Part shown: positions 24,687-31,616 of the stretch, piece after piece | Position numbering within the stretch: position 1 is the first letter of the stretch | Layout of the letters: the number at the start of each line of letters is the position of its first letter | IMG/VR virus record: IMGVR_UViG_3300036781_000186 | Coordinates: 1 to 51,705 of that record | Reading direction: 5' to 3' (one strand) | DNA: 51,705 bases | DNA from: a virus | Translations under genes and position numbers: made by a program | The notes under the pieces: model-generated | The model's input: the letters and a program-made list of their open reading frames with translations, nothing else | Told to the model about the DNA's origin: nothing | Databases searched by the model: none

Positions 24687-24884
24687 ATGAAACAATTCTG
24701 GAAAACATATTTTAATGATACGGAGAATCACATTATCAAACTAATCTGTTTGGTTATTTTAGTCGGTATTGGTTTGCTCGTTTCAAAACATTACAATTGG
24801 GTTATTCCATTTTGTTTGGGTTATATTCTATGTGACCCAATGTGGTATTACAATGGTTCATATCAAAATAGAAAAAATTCTTGA
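24687..24884 (+). CDS. Two-helix membrane protein
   Basis: 65 residues with transmembrane segments at about 18-33 and 39-54. Promoter TTGACT inside the previous gene, 16 nt, TAATAT, 9 nt to ATG. The TGA is inside the next TTGACA. Confidence 0.65.
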   Translation: MKQFWKTYFNDTENHIIKLICLVILVGIGLLVSKHYNWVIPFCLGYILCDPMWYYNGSYQNRKNS

Positions 24885-24916
24885 CATTAAACAAAAAACT
24901 GATAATATCCACGCAC

Positions 24917-25204
24917 ATGAAAATTATTGTTAACTCGAAGGAATATACCCTTCAAACAAAACGTGCCATTGAACTTGGCGTTCTCGTTGAAAAGAAACCC
25001 CACACCGTTTCTTTGACGGATGAAGAAGTTCTTACTCTTCGATTTATTTTGGCTCGTGTTGGTGGCCCACCCGAAGGAACTCGTGGACATGCTGACCGAA
25101 TTGATTCTAAGCTGCGTGAATTGCCCATTGATTCCGTTGTTAAAATTGATTGCACTTTAGTTGATTCAATTACAGATTCCAAACAAACCATTTACTTTAA
25201 ATAA
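24917..25204 (+). CDS. LGVLK-family paralogue
   Basis: 95 residues from MKIIVNSKEYTLQTKRAIEL, followed by GVL: the same N-terminal pattern as the genes at 19149 and 31617. The rest differs and is helical. An in-frame upstream ATG is in the promoter. Promoter TTGACA, 16 nt, TAATAT, 8 nt to ATG. Confidence 0.7.
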   Translation: MKIIVNSKEYTLQTKRAIELGVLVEKKPHTVSLTDEEVLTLRFILARVGGPPEGTRGHADRIDSKLRELPIDSVVKIDCTLVDSITDSKQTIYFK

Positions 25205-25208
25205 TATT

Positions 25209-25601
25209 ATGATTTTTAACGCTTTATCCGTTTTTCTTATTGTCATTACAACTCTTTGGCTTGTAAGTCTTCTTTATTTCTTTTTTTCGGAGGATTCACA
25301 TAATCAAGAGTTTGGTTTATTTATTCTTATTATGGGAGCATTATTCATTGGATTATTTGGGTGGGGAGTCGCTGGTCATACGCGTCATGCCTTAGAATTT
25401 ACTCAAGAATCTATGGCGGTTGTTGTAAAAACTCCAACAAGTCTTATCCTAACCATCAAAGACAACCCCATTGGAACTATAACGAGTATTGCGGATTATA
25501 ATAAGTATTCCACAAATTCTACCGTGAAAGTTTACCAAGAAGGTTGGGGTGATATTTATGGCAATACAAATTGGCTTGCTGGATATAAGGTAAAGGAATA
25601 A
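25209..25601 (+). CDS. Two-helix membrane protein with soluble C-terminus
   Basis: 130 residues from MIFNALSVFLIVITTLWLV. Two transmembrane helices (about 3-25 and 37-60) and an exported or cytoplasmic beta-rich tail of 65 residues. The longer in-frame start overlaps the previous gene. Confidence 0.65.
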   Translation: MIFNALSVFLIVITTLWLVSLLYFFFSEDSHNQEFGLFILIMGALFIGLFGWGVAGHTRHALEFTQESMAVVVKTPTSLILTIKDNPIGTITSIADYNKYSTNSTVKVYQEGWGDIYGNTNWLAGYKVKE

Positions 25602-25602
25602 T

Positions 25603-25698
25603 ATGGAAGACCACATGAATTGGCCGACAGCCGTAGCACTTCTTGGATATTTTGGAATGTTTGCCGTGATTGGATATGGCATTATCAAAAACTCTTGA
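25603..25698 (+). CDS. Single-helix membrane peptide
   Basis: 31 residues, mostly one hydrophobic helix (AVALLGYFGMFAVIGYGII). It starts 1 nt after the previous stop and its TGA is in the next TTGACA box. A typical phage early membrane peptide by size and context. Confidence 0.55.
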   Translation: MEDHMNWPTAVALLGYFGMFAVIGYGIIKNS

Positions 25699-25735
25699 CA
25701 TTCTCCTGAAATAATATATACTCCGCCTACATTAA

Positions 25736-26425
25736 ATGAAAAAACTTGAACTTAACTTTGAAACAAACGCAGACCAAACAGGTAAAATGCGATTCATCCA
25801 ATTAGAACGCTGCGATACCGTTGCATTGTATAGGCGTGATAGAATGGATGGTAAGGTGTTTTCCTATGAACTTTTTAAAATTAAAGTAGTCAAGGCTGGC
25901 ACGAAACTTCCCAATGGCAAAGTCGTTGAAGAGGATTACGAGAAATATCCGACAAAGCACAATTTTGGGGTATGGGCATGGGAATTTAAAAGTCTTACAA
26001 TCGCCGTCAATAATTACAATCGCGTTAAACAAGATTGTGCCATTGATGATGATTTGATTGCAACGGAACGTGAAGCCGTTGAAGTCCTTGACGAATCCGA
26101 TTTGGTCACGATTGACAGAGCCACGGGTGAAGTTATCCCTGACATGGAAGAAACCATTACTATTAATGATAATTCTTTGCAAGTGGAAACAACGGGAAAA
26201 CGCGGTCGTAAAGCTGCTATCCGTCCTGAAATTGTATTTCCTGCCGTCACTTTTACCATGAAGGATTTGCTTGCGGTTAATGTGGAATGGAGTCAACCCT
26301 TGCTCTATATTAAGTTGCAAGAAGCTATTTCCACCAATAAAATTATGGATTTAGGCAATGTCCCGAATCCAACGGGTCGTGGAAAACCCGCGAAGCAGTA
26401 TGGATTACCCGTGGTGACTGCGTAA
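25736..26425 (+). CDS. Unknown protein
   Basis: 229 residues. Beta-rich N-terminus with basic strands, an acidic middle (about 100-150), then GKRGRKAAIRPEIVFPAVTF followed by a helix-turn-helix-like C-terminus (FTMKDLLAVN, then LYIKLQEAI). DNA binding is possible but unproven. Promoter TTGACA, TATACT, leader about 10 nt. Confidence 0.65.
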   Translation: MKKLELNFETNADQTGKMRFIQLERCDTVALYRRDRMDGKVFSYELFKIKVVKAGTKLPNGKVVEEDYEKYPTKHNFGVWAWEFKSLTIAVNNYNRVKQDCAIDDDLIATEREAVEVLDESDLVTIDRATGEVIPDMEETITINDNSLQVETTGKRGRKAAIRPEIVFPAVTFTMKDLLAVNVEWSQPLLYIKLQEAISTNKIMDLGNVPNPTGRGKPAKQYGLPVVTA

Positions 26426-26465
26426 ATAACTTGACATTCAATCTTTATTAATATACATTATGCGT

Positions 26466-26765
26466 ATGACTTTACATTGCTCTCAACGCGAAGCACAAGA
26501 CATTATCAAGGCCGCAAAGGGCGTTGATGAAGTTTTAATTGAAGATGGTGTTTGTGGAATGAATGGATATATCGAATCCATCCTACACATCACTCACATT
26601 CTTTTTCCGGGTGCTTCCATCAACACTAACAAAATCACCGCCATTAAAAAGCTGCGTGAAATGGTTTCGGGTCTTGGTCTGGCGGAATCTAAAATCGCCA
26701 TTGAACAACCCGACAAAGCCATTGAACATTGGCTCCGTTACAAAAGTCCCTTACAACTTTATTAA
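26466..26765 (+). CDS. Unknown helical protein
   Basis: 99 residues from MTLHCSQREAQD; an ATG two codons earlier (26460) touches the -10 region. Two helices around a Gly-rich turn and a C-terminal helix ending in an aromatic residue. Promoter TTGACA with a -10 close to TATACATT. Confidence 0.6.
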   Translation: MTLHCSQREAQDIIKAAKGVDEVLIEDGVCGMNGYIESILHITHILFPGASINTNKITAIKKLREMVSGLGLAESKIAIEQPDKAIEHWLRYKSPLQLY

Positions 26766-26768
26766 TCT

Positions 26769-27002
26769 ATGAGCAACGAAATTTGTGGTATTATATGGTT
26801 CGGGTGCGGTCTATTAGCCATAATCTTATTTCTTTTTTATGCCTATTTCTTTGATGGTGGCCTTGAATTTACCATTAAAGGAATTTTAATTGGAATTTTG
26901 GGAACGGCTGCTGGCCCAATTTTCTTAATTTTAATGATTATGTTCATAGCAAGTGAACATGGTGATGATGTATTATTTACTATCCGCCGAAAGAAGAAGT
27001 GA
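26769..27002 (+). CDS. Two-helix membrane protein
   Basis: 77 residues; transmembrane segments at about 7-27 and 38-63, basic end RRKKK. The stop overlaps the next start (GTGATT). Same transcript as its neighbours by spacing. Confidence 0.65.
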   Translation: MSNEICGIIWFGCGLLAIILFLFYAYFFDGGLEFTIKGILIGILGTAAGPIFLILMIMFIASEHGDDVLFTIRRKKK

Positions 27003-27271
27003 TTACTGCCGTTGCAATCATTCAGAATGGTGTCTGCTACGTTGGCATTCCCAATGTTGAAAGACATCATCATCTAATTCATTATATCGCAAAGAAAGTG
27101 GGTATAAGGCCCGTAAATGGTGAACAGGGGTTTATAGATGATATGGGAATCTTTCACACGAGAGAATCCGCTGGTAAACACGCCGTTGCTTGCGGTCAAG
27201 TTCAAGTGGGCAAAGCAAATTTTCAACATGCCTATGACGGACGACGTTTATATAGTGAAGATGTTTGGTAA
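26999..27271 (+). CDS. Conserved phage protein (HHH / GEQGF type)
   Basis: 90 residues with a GTG start overlapping the previous TGA. RHHHLIHYIAKK, then NGEQGFIDDMGIFHTRE and LYSEDVW at the end match a widespread phage family of unknown function found with DNA metabolism genes. Confidence 0.75.
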   Translation: MITAVAIIQNGVCYVGIPNVERHHHLIHYIAKKVGIRPVNGEQGFIDDMGIFHTRESAGKHAVACGQVQVGKANFQHAYDGRRLYSEDVW

Positions 27272-27314
27272 TATAATTTGGCATTCTTTCATATTCCATT
27301 ATATTTATTAATAT

Positions 27315-27584
27315 ATGAAAAACTTTTTACTTCTCGCTCTTCTAATTGTAAGTGGTTGTGTATCAAAGCCCATCGTAAAACATACCTACTCTAATTCTAT
27401 TACGGCTCGTGATGGAAATGGTTACATCTACAAATTAGTCCGACCCGAAAAAGATTTGGGTCATGGTCTCTCTGACATTGCTCTATGGGAACGAGTTATG
27501 CCAGCCGATACGAATTTAATCTATTTTCCTGCATTTCCTCAAACAAATTCTGGTATAATTAATTTTCATTCTACCACACGATAA
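27315..27584 (+). CDS. Small lipoprotein
   Basis: 89 residues. Signal peptide MKNFLLLALLIVSGC with lipobox LIVSGC; Cys15 would be lipidated. The mature part is 75 residues, hydrophilic. Promoter TTGGCA, 16 nt, TATATT, 9 nt to ATG. Surface or periplasmic role such as superinfection exclusion is possible (inference). Confidence 0.75.
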   Translation: MKNFLLLALLIVSGCVSKPIVKHTYSNSITARDGNGYIYKLVRPEKDLGHGLSDIALWERVMPADTNLIYFPAFPQTNSGIINFHSTTR

Positions 27585-27622
27585 TTCTTGACTTATTATA
27601 TTATTATGGTATTATCACCATA

Positions 27623-27823
27623 ATGAATATTCAAAAAATTAAAGTCACCCGCAAGGAATCTGAATTCTTTGGTGTTTCTTTTGATGCCACACAATTAGGC
27701 AGTGGTTGGTCTGCATATCACGACGGTCATCCTACCATGGAACGATTTAAAGATAGCTTTTTCAATTCCATTAAACACCCCTTTATGTTTTTTTCGGATT
27801 GGGAAGTCACGCGAGTTTTTTAA
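27623..27823 (+). CDS. Unknown small protein
   Basis: 66 residues, aromatic-rich. Promoter TTGACT, 16 nt, TATTAT, 7 nt to ATG. It leads a two-gene unit. Family not recognised. Confidence 0.65.
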   Translation: MNIQKIKVTRKESEFFGVSFDATQLGSGWSAYHDGHPTMERFKDSFFNSIKHPFMFFSDWEVTRVF

Positions 27824-27824
27824 T

Positions 27825-28016
27825 ATGAAAATCAAATTTTGGTTAAAGGGTAGTGGCGGTCAGCGAAGTGAAAACAAAATTGTAGAATTTTCACATATTA
27901 CTTTGGACAATCTTGGTTTGAAAGCTGCGGAAATTGAAGATGCCTTGGATGAATGGGTTCACGGTTTACACTGTCACTCGGAATATGTTCGTTGGGGCTG
28001 GGAAGAAATGGATTGA
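27825..28016 (+). CDS. Unknown small protein
   Basis: 63 residues from MKIKFWLKGSGGQRSENK; beta hairpin followed by a helix with His and Trp near the end (HGLHCHSEYVRWGW). The TGA is inside the next TTGACA box. Confidence 0.6.
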   Translation: MKIKFWLKGSGGQRSENKIVEFSHITLDNLGLKAAEIEDALDEWVHGLHCHSEYVRWGWEEMD

Positions 28017-28047
28017 CATTTCATTTTGAATAGTATATTATAACACG

Positions 28048-28281
28048 ATGAAAGATACGATTAATATTCAAGTTTCCCGTGAACAAGCTGAAATACTTTG
28101 TTCTTTAATAACGGATTTAAATGGCAGACTCCAATATCGTGCTATGAAAACCCCTGACGGTTCACTGGATGACTCATGGAAGTTTTGGAATAAAATTAGC
28201 AAGCAACTTTCAACATCTTTTGGATATGAAGCTTTTATGCACCCATCCAAAAAAATTGATGATTTGATTATTGGAATTTAA
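28048..28281 (+). CDS. Small helical protein
   Basis: 77 residues; beta strand then an amphipathic helix (VSREQAEILCSLITDLNGRL), like small phage regulatory helices. Promoter TTGACA, 17 nt, TATTAT, 6 nt to ATG. Confidence 0.65.
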   Translation: MKDTINIQVSREQAEILCSLITDLNGRLQYRAMKTPDGSLDDSWKFWNKISKQLSTSFGYEAFMHPSKKIDDLIIGI

Positions 28282-28282
28282 T

Positions 28283-28546
28283 ATGAAAAAGTTCTGTGAA
28301 GATGCCATTGCAAAATTAAATTCCGTTTCTACTGCGGAATGGGCCAATACATTCGTTGAACTTCGCATGGAATTTCATCGCAAATTTAGCCGTGGTATTA
28401 TTACATCTACATGGCATGGCACTGATTTTTTCAACAATGTTCTGTTCTGTCTTAATGGTGGTGATGTAAATGATTTGAAAGAACCCGTTGGTGAATATAG
28501 AACAAATTTTAAGAAAATAATTGACATTGGTAAACAAATAGTATAA
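28283..28546 (+). CDS. Unknown protein
   Basis: 87 residues from MKKFCEDAIAKLN, 1 nt after the previous stop. Mostly helical. Its last codons (IDIGKQIV) contain the TTGACA box for the next gene. Confidence 0.65.
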   Translation: MKKFCEDAIAKLNSVSTAEWANTFVELRMEFHRKFSRGIITSTWHGTDFFNNVLFCLNGGDVNDLKEPVGEYRTNFKKIIDIGKQIV

Positions 28547-28555
28547 TATCTAAAC

Positions 28556-28804
28556 ATGATTAAATCTGAATTGAAATAATCTGGCAAAGCAAAAGGAATT
28601 AAATATCCAATTCTAGCCAAATGTGTCTCTGACCATAATCCCGAAATGGTAATTCTTTTTGAGAATAACTCTTCGGGAACCGTTATTGTCGCGGGAAAGG
28701 ATTATGAAGTTGGTCACTATTCAACGTCGTGGTATGATGTAACGGATTCTGATCATTGGGAAATTCTTGCACCGGGTTCAACTGTCATTCTCACCCAAGA
28801 ATAA
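28556..28804 (+). pseudogene. Phage gene interrupted by an in-frame TAA
   Basis: The promoter (TTGACA, 17 nt, TAATAT, 6 nt to ATG) fixes the start at 28556. The frame reads MIKSELK, then TAA (28577-28579), then SGKAKGIKYPILAKCVSD and on to a second TAA at 28802, with a typical small-phage-protein end (VGHYSTSWYDV). The part after the first stop is intact (74 residues), so this is either a fresh nonsense mutation or a gene needing UAA read-through. Confidence 0.6.
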
Positions 28805-28808
28805 TTTT

Positions 28809-28967
28809 ATGTTTGGAAAACTTTTAGGCTCTGTTACGCGCATAGTCAATGCTCCCATTCGTGCCACGGAAACATTACTTGGTGCAGAAGATGAAGATGA
28901 TAGGCTCTTTAGCAAACCCTTGGATGTTGTCAGTGAAGAACTTGAAGATATTGACGACGAAGATTAA
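28809..28967 (+). CDS. Small protein with acidic tail
   Basis: 52 residues: amphipathic N-terminal helix (MFGKLLGSVTRIVNAPIRAT) and an acidic C-terminus (EELEDIDDED). It follows the interrupted gene by 4 nt and likely shares its promoter. Confidence 0.6.
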   Translation: MFGKLLGSVTRIVNAPIRATETLLGAEDEDDRLFSKPLDVVSEELEDIDDED

Positions 28968-28970
28968 GTC

Positions 28971-28999
28971 TTGACATTCATAAATAAGTATTGTAAGAT
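28971..28999 (+). promoter_or_regulatory. Dedicated promoter of the interrupted tRNA
   Basis: TTGACA 28971-28976, 17-nt spacer, TAAGAT 28994-28999; the tRNA 5' end is 12 nt downstream. Confidence 0.75.
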
Positions 29000-29011
29000 A
29001 TTTATAGTGAA

Positions 29012-29111
29012 GGCCAGTTAGACCAAAGGTAGAGTCAACGAACAAATGAAAGCGCATAGCGCAATGATTAAAATTCGTGTAGCGTGAGTTCGACCCTCAC
29101 ACTGGCCACCA
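29012..29111 (+). tRNA. tRNA with 24-nt insertion in the anticodon loop
   Basis: Acceptor GGCCAGT / ACTGGCC (7 perfect pairs), TA at 8-9, D arm GAC / GTC, anticodon stem ACGAA (29038-29042) / TTCGT (29074-29078), 5-nt variable loop, T arm GTGAG-TTCGACC-CTCAC, A discriminator, encoded CCA. The anticodon loop is 31 nt instead of 7 and contains the hairpin GCGC-ATA-GCGC. Without 24 nt it would be a perfect 76-nt class I tRNA; a loop keeping U33 would read UAA as anticodon, but that is uncertain. Confidence 0.8.
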
Positions 29112-29504
29112 TCAATCAAAATAATTGACAGAATGTTTTTCGGCATGGCAATTGGCACACATTAACGAACATTTTTTCATTTCTTCTAAAATATCATTAT
29201 CCGATACACCGTGCTTTCCCCATATAGCGGCGGAAATTTCAAATAATTTTTCTTTTGGATTTTTATGATGAAATTGTAAAGCATCTATACATTTGTCATA
29301 TTGACAAATCTCGCATTTCCCTCCTGCAAGCATTTTAAATTTAGTGCGGCGTCTAAAACGATTTCTGTTTTGGCGATTTAATGTTTTGGATTTTCCCATT
29401 GGATTAACGTAATAAGAAATTAAACCACGGGAGCACCCTAAAATTTCTTGTATTTCTCTATACGTTTTTCCTTCACTTTTAAGTTTTAATATATCGTCTT
29501 TCAT
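29112..29504 (-). CDS. HNH homing endonuclease with N-terminal HTH
   Basis: 130 residues from MKDDILKLKSEGKTYREI. Helix-turn-helix (YREIQEILGCSRGLISYYV), basic linker, then an HNH domain: CEICQYDKCIDALQFHHKNP and CSLMCANCHAEKH. The stop codon directly abuts the CCA end of the interrupted tRNA, a typical insertion next to a conserved RNA gene. Weak own promoter (TTCAAT, 17 nt, CATACT, 7 nt). Confidence 0.85.
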   Translation of the reverse strand: MKDDILKLKSEGKTYREIQEILGCSRGLISYYVNPMGKSKTLNRQNRNRFRRRTKFKMLAGGKCEICQYDKCIDALQFHHKNPKEKLFEISAAIWGKHGVSDNDILEEMKKCSLMCANCHAEKHSVNYFD

Positions 29505-29567
29505 GTATATAAGTATGTTCAAATCTCTGAAAGAATTGAACTTTAATTAAAAATTTTCAAAAATCTC

Positions 29568-29595
29568 TTGACCTTTTATATTTATATGGTAAGAT
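29568..29595 (+). promoter_or_regulatory. Promoter of tRNA-Met and following RNA
   Basis: TTGACC 29568-29573, 16-nt spacer, TAAGAT 29590-29595, reading into the 29.6-kb RNA island. Confidence 0.65.
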
Positions 29596-29630
29596 ATGGA
29601 ACGTAAAGATTGATGTTCTTTTACATGTAT

Positions 29631-29709
29631 TGCGGGTGAGTGAAACGGAAAATCATTCCAGCCTCATAAGCTGAGAGATAGTAGGTTCGACTCCTGCACA
29701 CCGCTACCA
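29631..29709 (+). tRNA. tRNA-Met (CAT) with imperfect acceptor stem
   Basis: Anticodon stem CAGC / GCTG with loop CTCATAA, D stem GTGA / TCAT with GG in the loop, T arm GTAGG-TTCGACT-CCTGC, 3' end ACACCGCTACCA. The 5' strand TGCGGGTG pairs only with a bulge and has a T-T mismatch at 1-72, reminiscent of the unpaired 1-72 of initiator tRNAs; an initiator role is possible but unproven. Confidence 0.7.
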
Positions 29710-29714
29710 ATTTA

Positions 29715-29856
29715 GAATTTACTGTTAAGGTGTAATAGCCTACGGCAAAAGTGGCCAATCGTGTGATTAGGAGAGGATTACGAGTTTTCTACCCTCCCTT
29801 GTGCCTGTCCCGAACGCAAGACTACTAGGATAAACGGAAAATCACAACAGTAATTC
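29715..29856 (+). ncRNA. Closed-stem structured RNA after tRNA-Met
   Basis: Starts 6 nt after CCA. Outer helix GAATT(T)ACTGTT / AACAGTAATTC (11 bp, one bulged T) encloses about 120 nt containing GCC-TAC-GGC and CTTGTG / CGCAAG hairpins. No ORF or known family. Same arrangement as the RNAs at 30217 and 39478. Confidence 0.55.
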
Positions 29857-29866
29857 AACTTAGATG

Positions 29867-29894
29867 TTGACAAAAAGAAATTATATGTTAATAT
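29867..29894 (+). promoter_or_regulatory. Promoter inside RNA island
   Basis: TTGACA 29867-29872, 16-nt spacer, TAATAT 29889-29894; no start codon follows at the usual distance, so it serves the RNA genes up to about 30460. Confidence 0.7.
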
Positions 29895-29899
29895 CATCA

Positions 29900-30143
29900 C
29901 GTTGTTAAAAACACGGAAAGACCGTGGCTCGCGAGAGAACAACAAGATTTTTAGAATATGCAAGATTGAATGAGATGCAATGCACCTTGTTCATACCTCG
30001 CAGATAATCGGTGTAAGTAATCCGTCAAGATGAAAGCACCACGCATGGAAGCAGCTACTTGACGGTAGTAAATCATTGCGTTATATAGGCCCGATTGCTT
30101 CACGATGTAGGCATACACTGTGGTTTTAAGGGCAAATAATTTT
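29900..30143 (+). ncRNA. Structured RNA upstream of the 30144 tRNA
   Basis: About 240 nt with nested helices: GTTGTT / AACAAC enclosing CACGG / CCGTG near the 5' end, and CCGTCAAG (30022-30029) / CTTGACGG (30058-30065). Ends directly at the tRNA. No ORF, no known family. Confidence 0.5.
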
Positions 30144-30215
30144 GGGCGCATCGTCTAATTAGGATACTTCCCATTACGGGAGGGGATATTGGTTCAAGTC
30201 CAGTTGCGCCCACCA
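30144..30215 (+). tRNA. tRNA with non-canonical anticodon loop (possible UUA)
   Basis: Acceptor GGGCGCA / TGCGCCC, Glu-type D arm GTC-TAATTAG-GAT, T arm ATTGG-TTCAAGT-CCAGT, A then encoded CCA, 72 nt. The best anticodon stem CTTCC / GGAGG gives loop CATTACG and anticodon TTA, which would read UAA; A33 and C37 are abnormal. A weaker register (TTCCC / GAGGG, one mismatch) gives TAC (Val). Confidence 0.75.
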
Positions 30216-30216
30216 A

Positions 30217-30347
30217 TTTAATGTATCTCGTAAGAGAATAACGCTAGGCAGTTCCAACGGAAAAATTGCACGACGTTGGTGGAGCGGACGACTGAACCGA
30301 GTCGTTGTTATGTTGTCCAATGTTGCAATTCCGACAATTACATTAAT
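30217..30347 (+). ncRNA. Closed-stem pseudoknotted RNA after tRNA
   Basis: Outer helix CAATT(T)AATGTA / TACATTAATTG (11 bp, one bulged T, using the A of CCA) encloses hairpin CTC-GTAA-GAG (GNRA-type loop), hairpin ACGACT / AGTCGT, and a pseudoknot: CCAACG (30254-30259) / CGTTGG (30274-30279) with AATTGCA (30264-30270) / TGCAATT (30324-30330). No known family. Confidence 0.55.
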
Positions 30348-30460
30348 TGATTTCTTAAATCATGGTCGCGGGTATCCATGAGCTTGAGGGCTGCGATAAG
30401 TGAAATTCCGTAGATTTTTGTCTTTTTGTAAGACTAAAAGACTTAACTTTTCCTTGACTT
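30348..30460 (+). other. 3' end of RNA island
   Basis: No gene. Hairpins CATGG / CCATG and GTCTTTT / AAAAGAC (about 30420-30443), the latter followed by TTAACTTTT and possibly terminating the island before the promoter at 30453. Confidence 0.4.
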
Positions 30461-30488
30461 CTCTTTCTGAATAGTATATTATCCCACC

Positions 30489-30719
30489 ATGACAATTACA
30501 TTGTATTCAGACAGTCCAAAAAAATTAGTGAAGCGTCATGCTTTTATTGGTTCTTCCAGTAAATTAATTCCCGTGGAAGATACTTACATCAAGGGAGCAT
30601 TTATTCAAACGGATGAATACTTTTTCCCGTTTTCCATTAATTTAAATGAGTATGATACATGCTCTCCAATGGACAATGCTGATAAATTTTTATTAATCAA
30701 TCGAAAAATAAGTAAATGA
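30489..30719 (+). CDS. Unknown protein
   Basis: 76 residues, beta-rich. Promoter TTGACT, 17 nt, TATTAT, 6 nt to ATG. The stop overlaps the next start (ATGA). Confidence 0.65.
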   Translation: MTITLYSDSPKKLVKRHAFIGSSSKLIPVEDTYIKGAFIQTDEYFFPFSINLNEYDTCSPMDNADKFLLINRKISK

Positions 30720-30916
30720 AAAAAAGTAAACCATATATTCAAGGCGAGAAGGATTTTAAGGCTCGTGTCGGCTTTAGTAAATGTCCTTACAAATGGGGAA
30801 GCAAGGCAGCGCATGATTGGGAGACGGCTATGATTGTGGAATACAATAAAGCCTTTGATAAAATTATGGCCAAACATAACAAATCTTATCAAAAATTCAT
30901 TGACAATAATAAGTGA
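30716..30916 (+). CDS. Small basic protein, possibly RMF-like
   Basis: 66 residues. GFSKCPYKWGSKAAHDWETA resembles the CPY-W pattern of ribosome modulation factor-like proteins, but the match is short and could be chance. Basic overall. The last codons (IDNNK) hold the TTGACA of the next gene. Confidence 0.6.
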   Translation: MKKSKPYIQGEKDFKARVGFSKCPYKWGSKAAHDWETAMIVEYNKAFDKIMAKHNKSYQKFIDNNK

Positions 30917-30934
30917 ATTGTATATTATCTAACC

Positions 30935-31372
30935 ATGAACTTTATCTATAATGATGGTGGTCGTGCGCGGTCAGGATATTCAGGTGTAACGGGAGATTGT
31001 GTAACGCGAAGTATTGCAATCGTCACGGGCAAGCCTTACATTGAAGTTTATAATGCCCTCAATGAATTGTCCGTCAATGAACGCCGTGGAAAAAATAAGC
31101 GTGGTATCTCCAATGCACGAACGGGAGTGTATAGAACGACGTATGAGCGATACATTTTAAGTTTGGGGTATAAATGGAAACCTACAATGCTAATTGGTCA
31201 AGGGTGTAAAGTTCACATGAGAGAGAATGAATTGCCTAAAGGTCGCTTAATCATTTCAGTCTCCCGCCACATGACCGCTGTTATTGATGGTGTCATTCAC
31301 GATACCCATGATTGTTCTCGTAGTGGTAATCGTTGCGTTTATGGATATTTCTTTAAACCCCTTGACATTTAA
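30935..31372 (+). CDS. Papain/C39-like phage protein
   Basis: 145 residues. Cys in TGDCVTRSIAIVTG (about residue 22), His in SVSRHMTAVIDGVIHDTHD followed by a VYGYFF end: a catalytic Cys-His-Asp/Asn arrangement of papain-like fold seen in many phages as an unnamed protein. Target unknown. Promoter TTGACA, 17 nt, TATTAT, 6 nt to ATG. Confidence 0.75.
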   Translation: MNFIYNDGGRARSGYSGVTGDCVTRSIAIVTGKPYIEVYNALNELSVNERRGKNKRGISNARTGVYRTTYERYILSLGYKWKPTMLIGQGCKVHMRENELPKGRLIISVSRHMTAVIDGVIHDTHDCSRSGNRCVYGYFFKPLDI

Positions 31373-31396
31373 TAACGAATATTATATTATCCCTTT

Positions 31397-31537
31397 ATGA
31401 AATATCCCATTCGTAAATACCTTGAAATAAATGGTGTTCAAGTTGAAATTGCCAAATTCAATGAGAAAGATAATGTTGGTGCTAAAGTTTTCTGTGACAA
31501 TGATGATAAGCAATGGCCGTTTACAAGTATTGTCTGA
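31397..31537 (+). CDS. Small protein with an apparent 3' frameshift
   Basis: 46 residues ending FTSIV. Re-reading one base at the end (-1) gives CLKEGMLTESFLGIK to a TAA at 31575-31577, which looks like a natural C-terminus, so one base may have been lost. Promoter TTGACA, 17 nt, TATTAT, 6 nt to ATG. Confidence 0.55.
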   Translation: MKYPIRKYLEINGVQVEIAKFNEKDNVGAKVFCDNDDKQWPFTSIV

Positions 31538-31616
31538 AAGAAGGAATGCTTACGGAATCATTTTTGGGAATTAAATAAACTCTTGACAAAAATAAAAAAA
31601 CTGATAATATCGAAAT

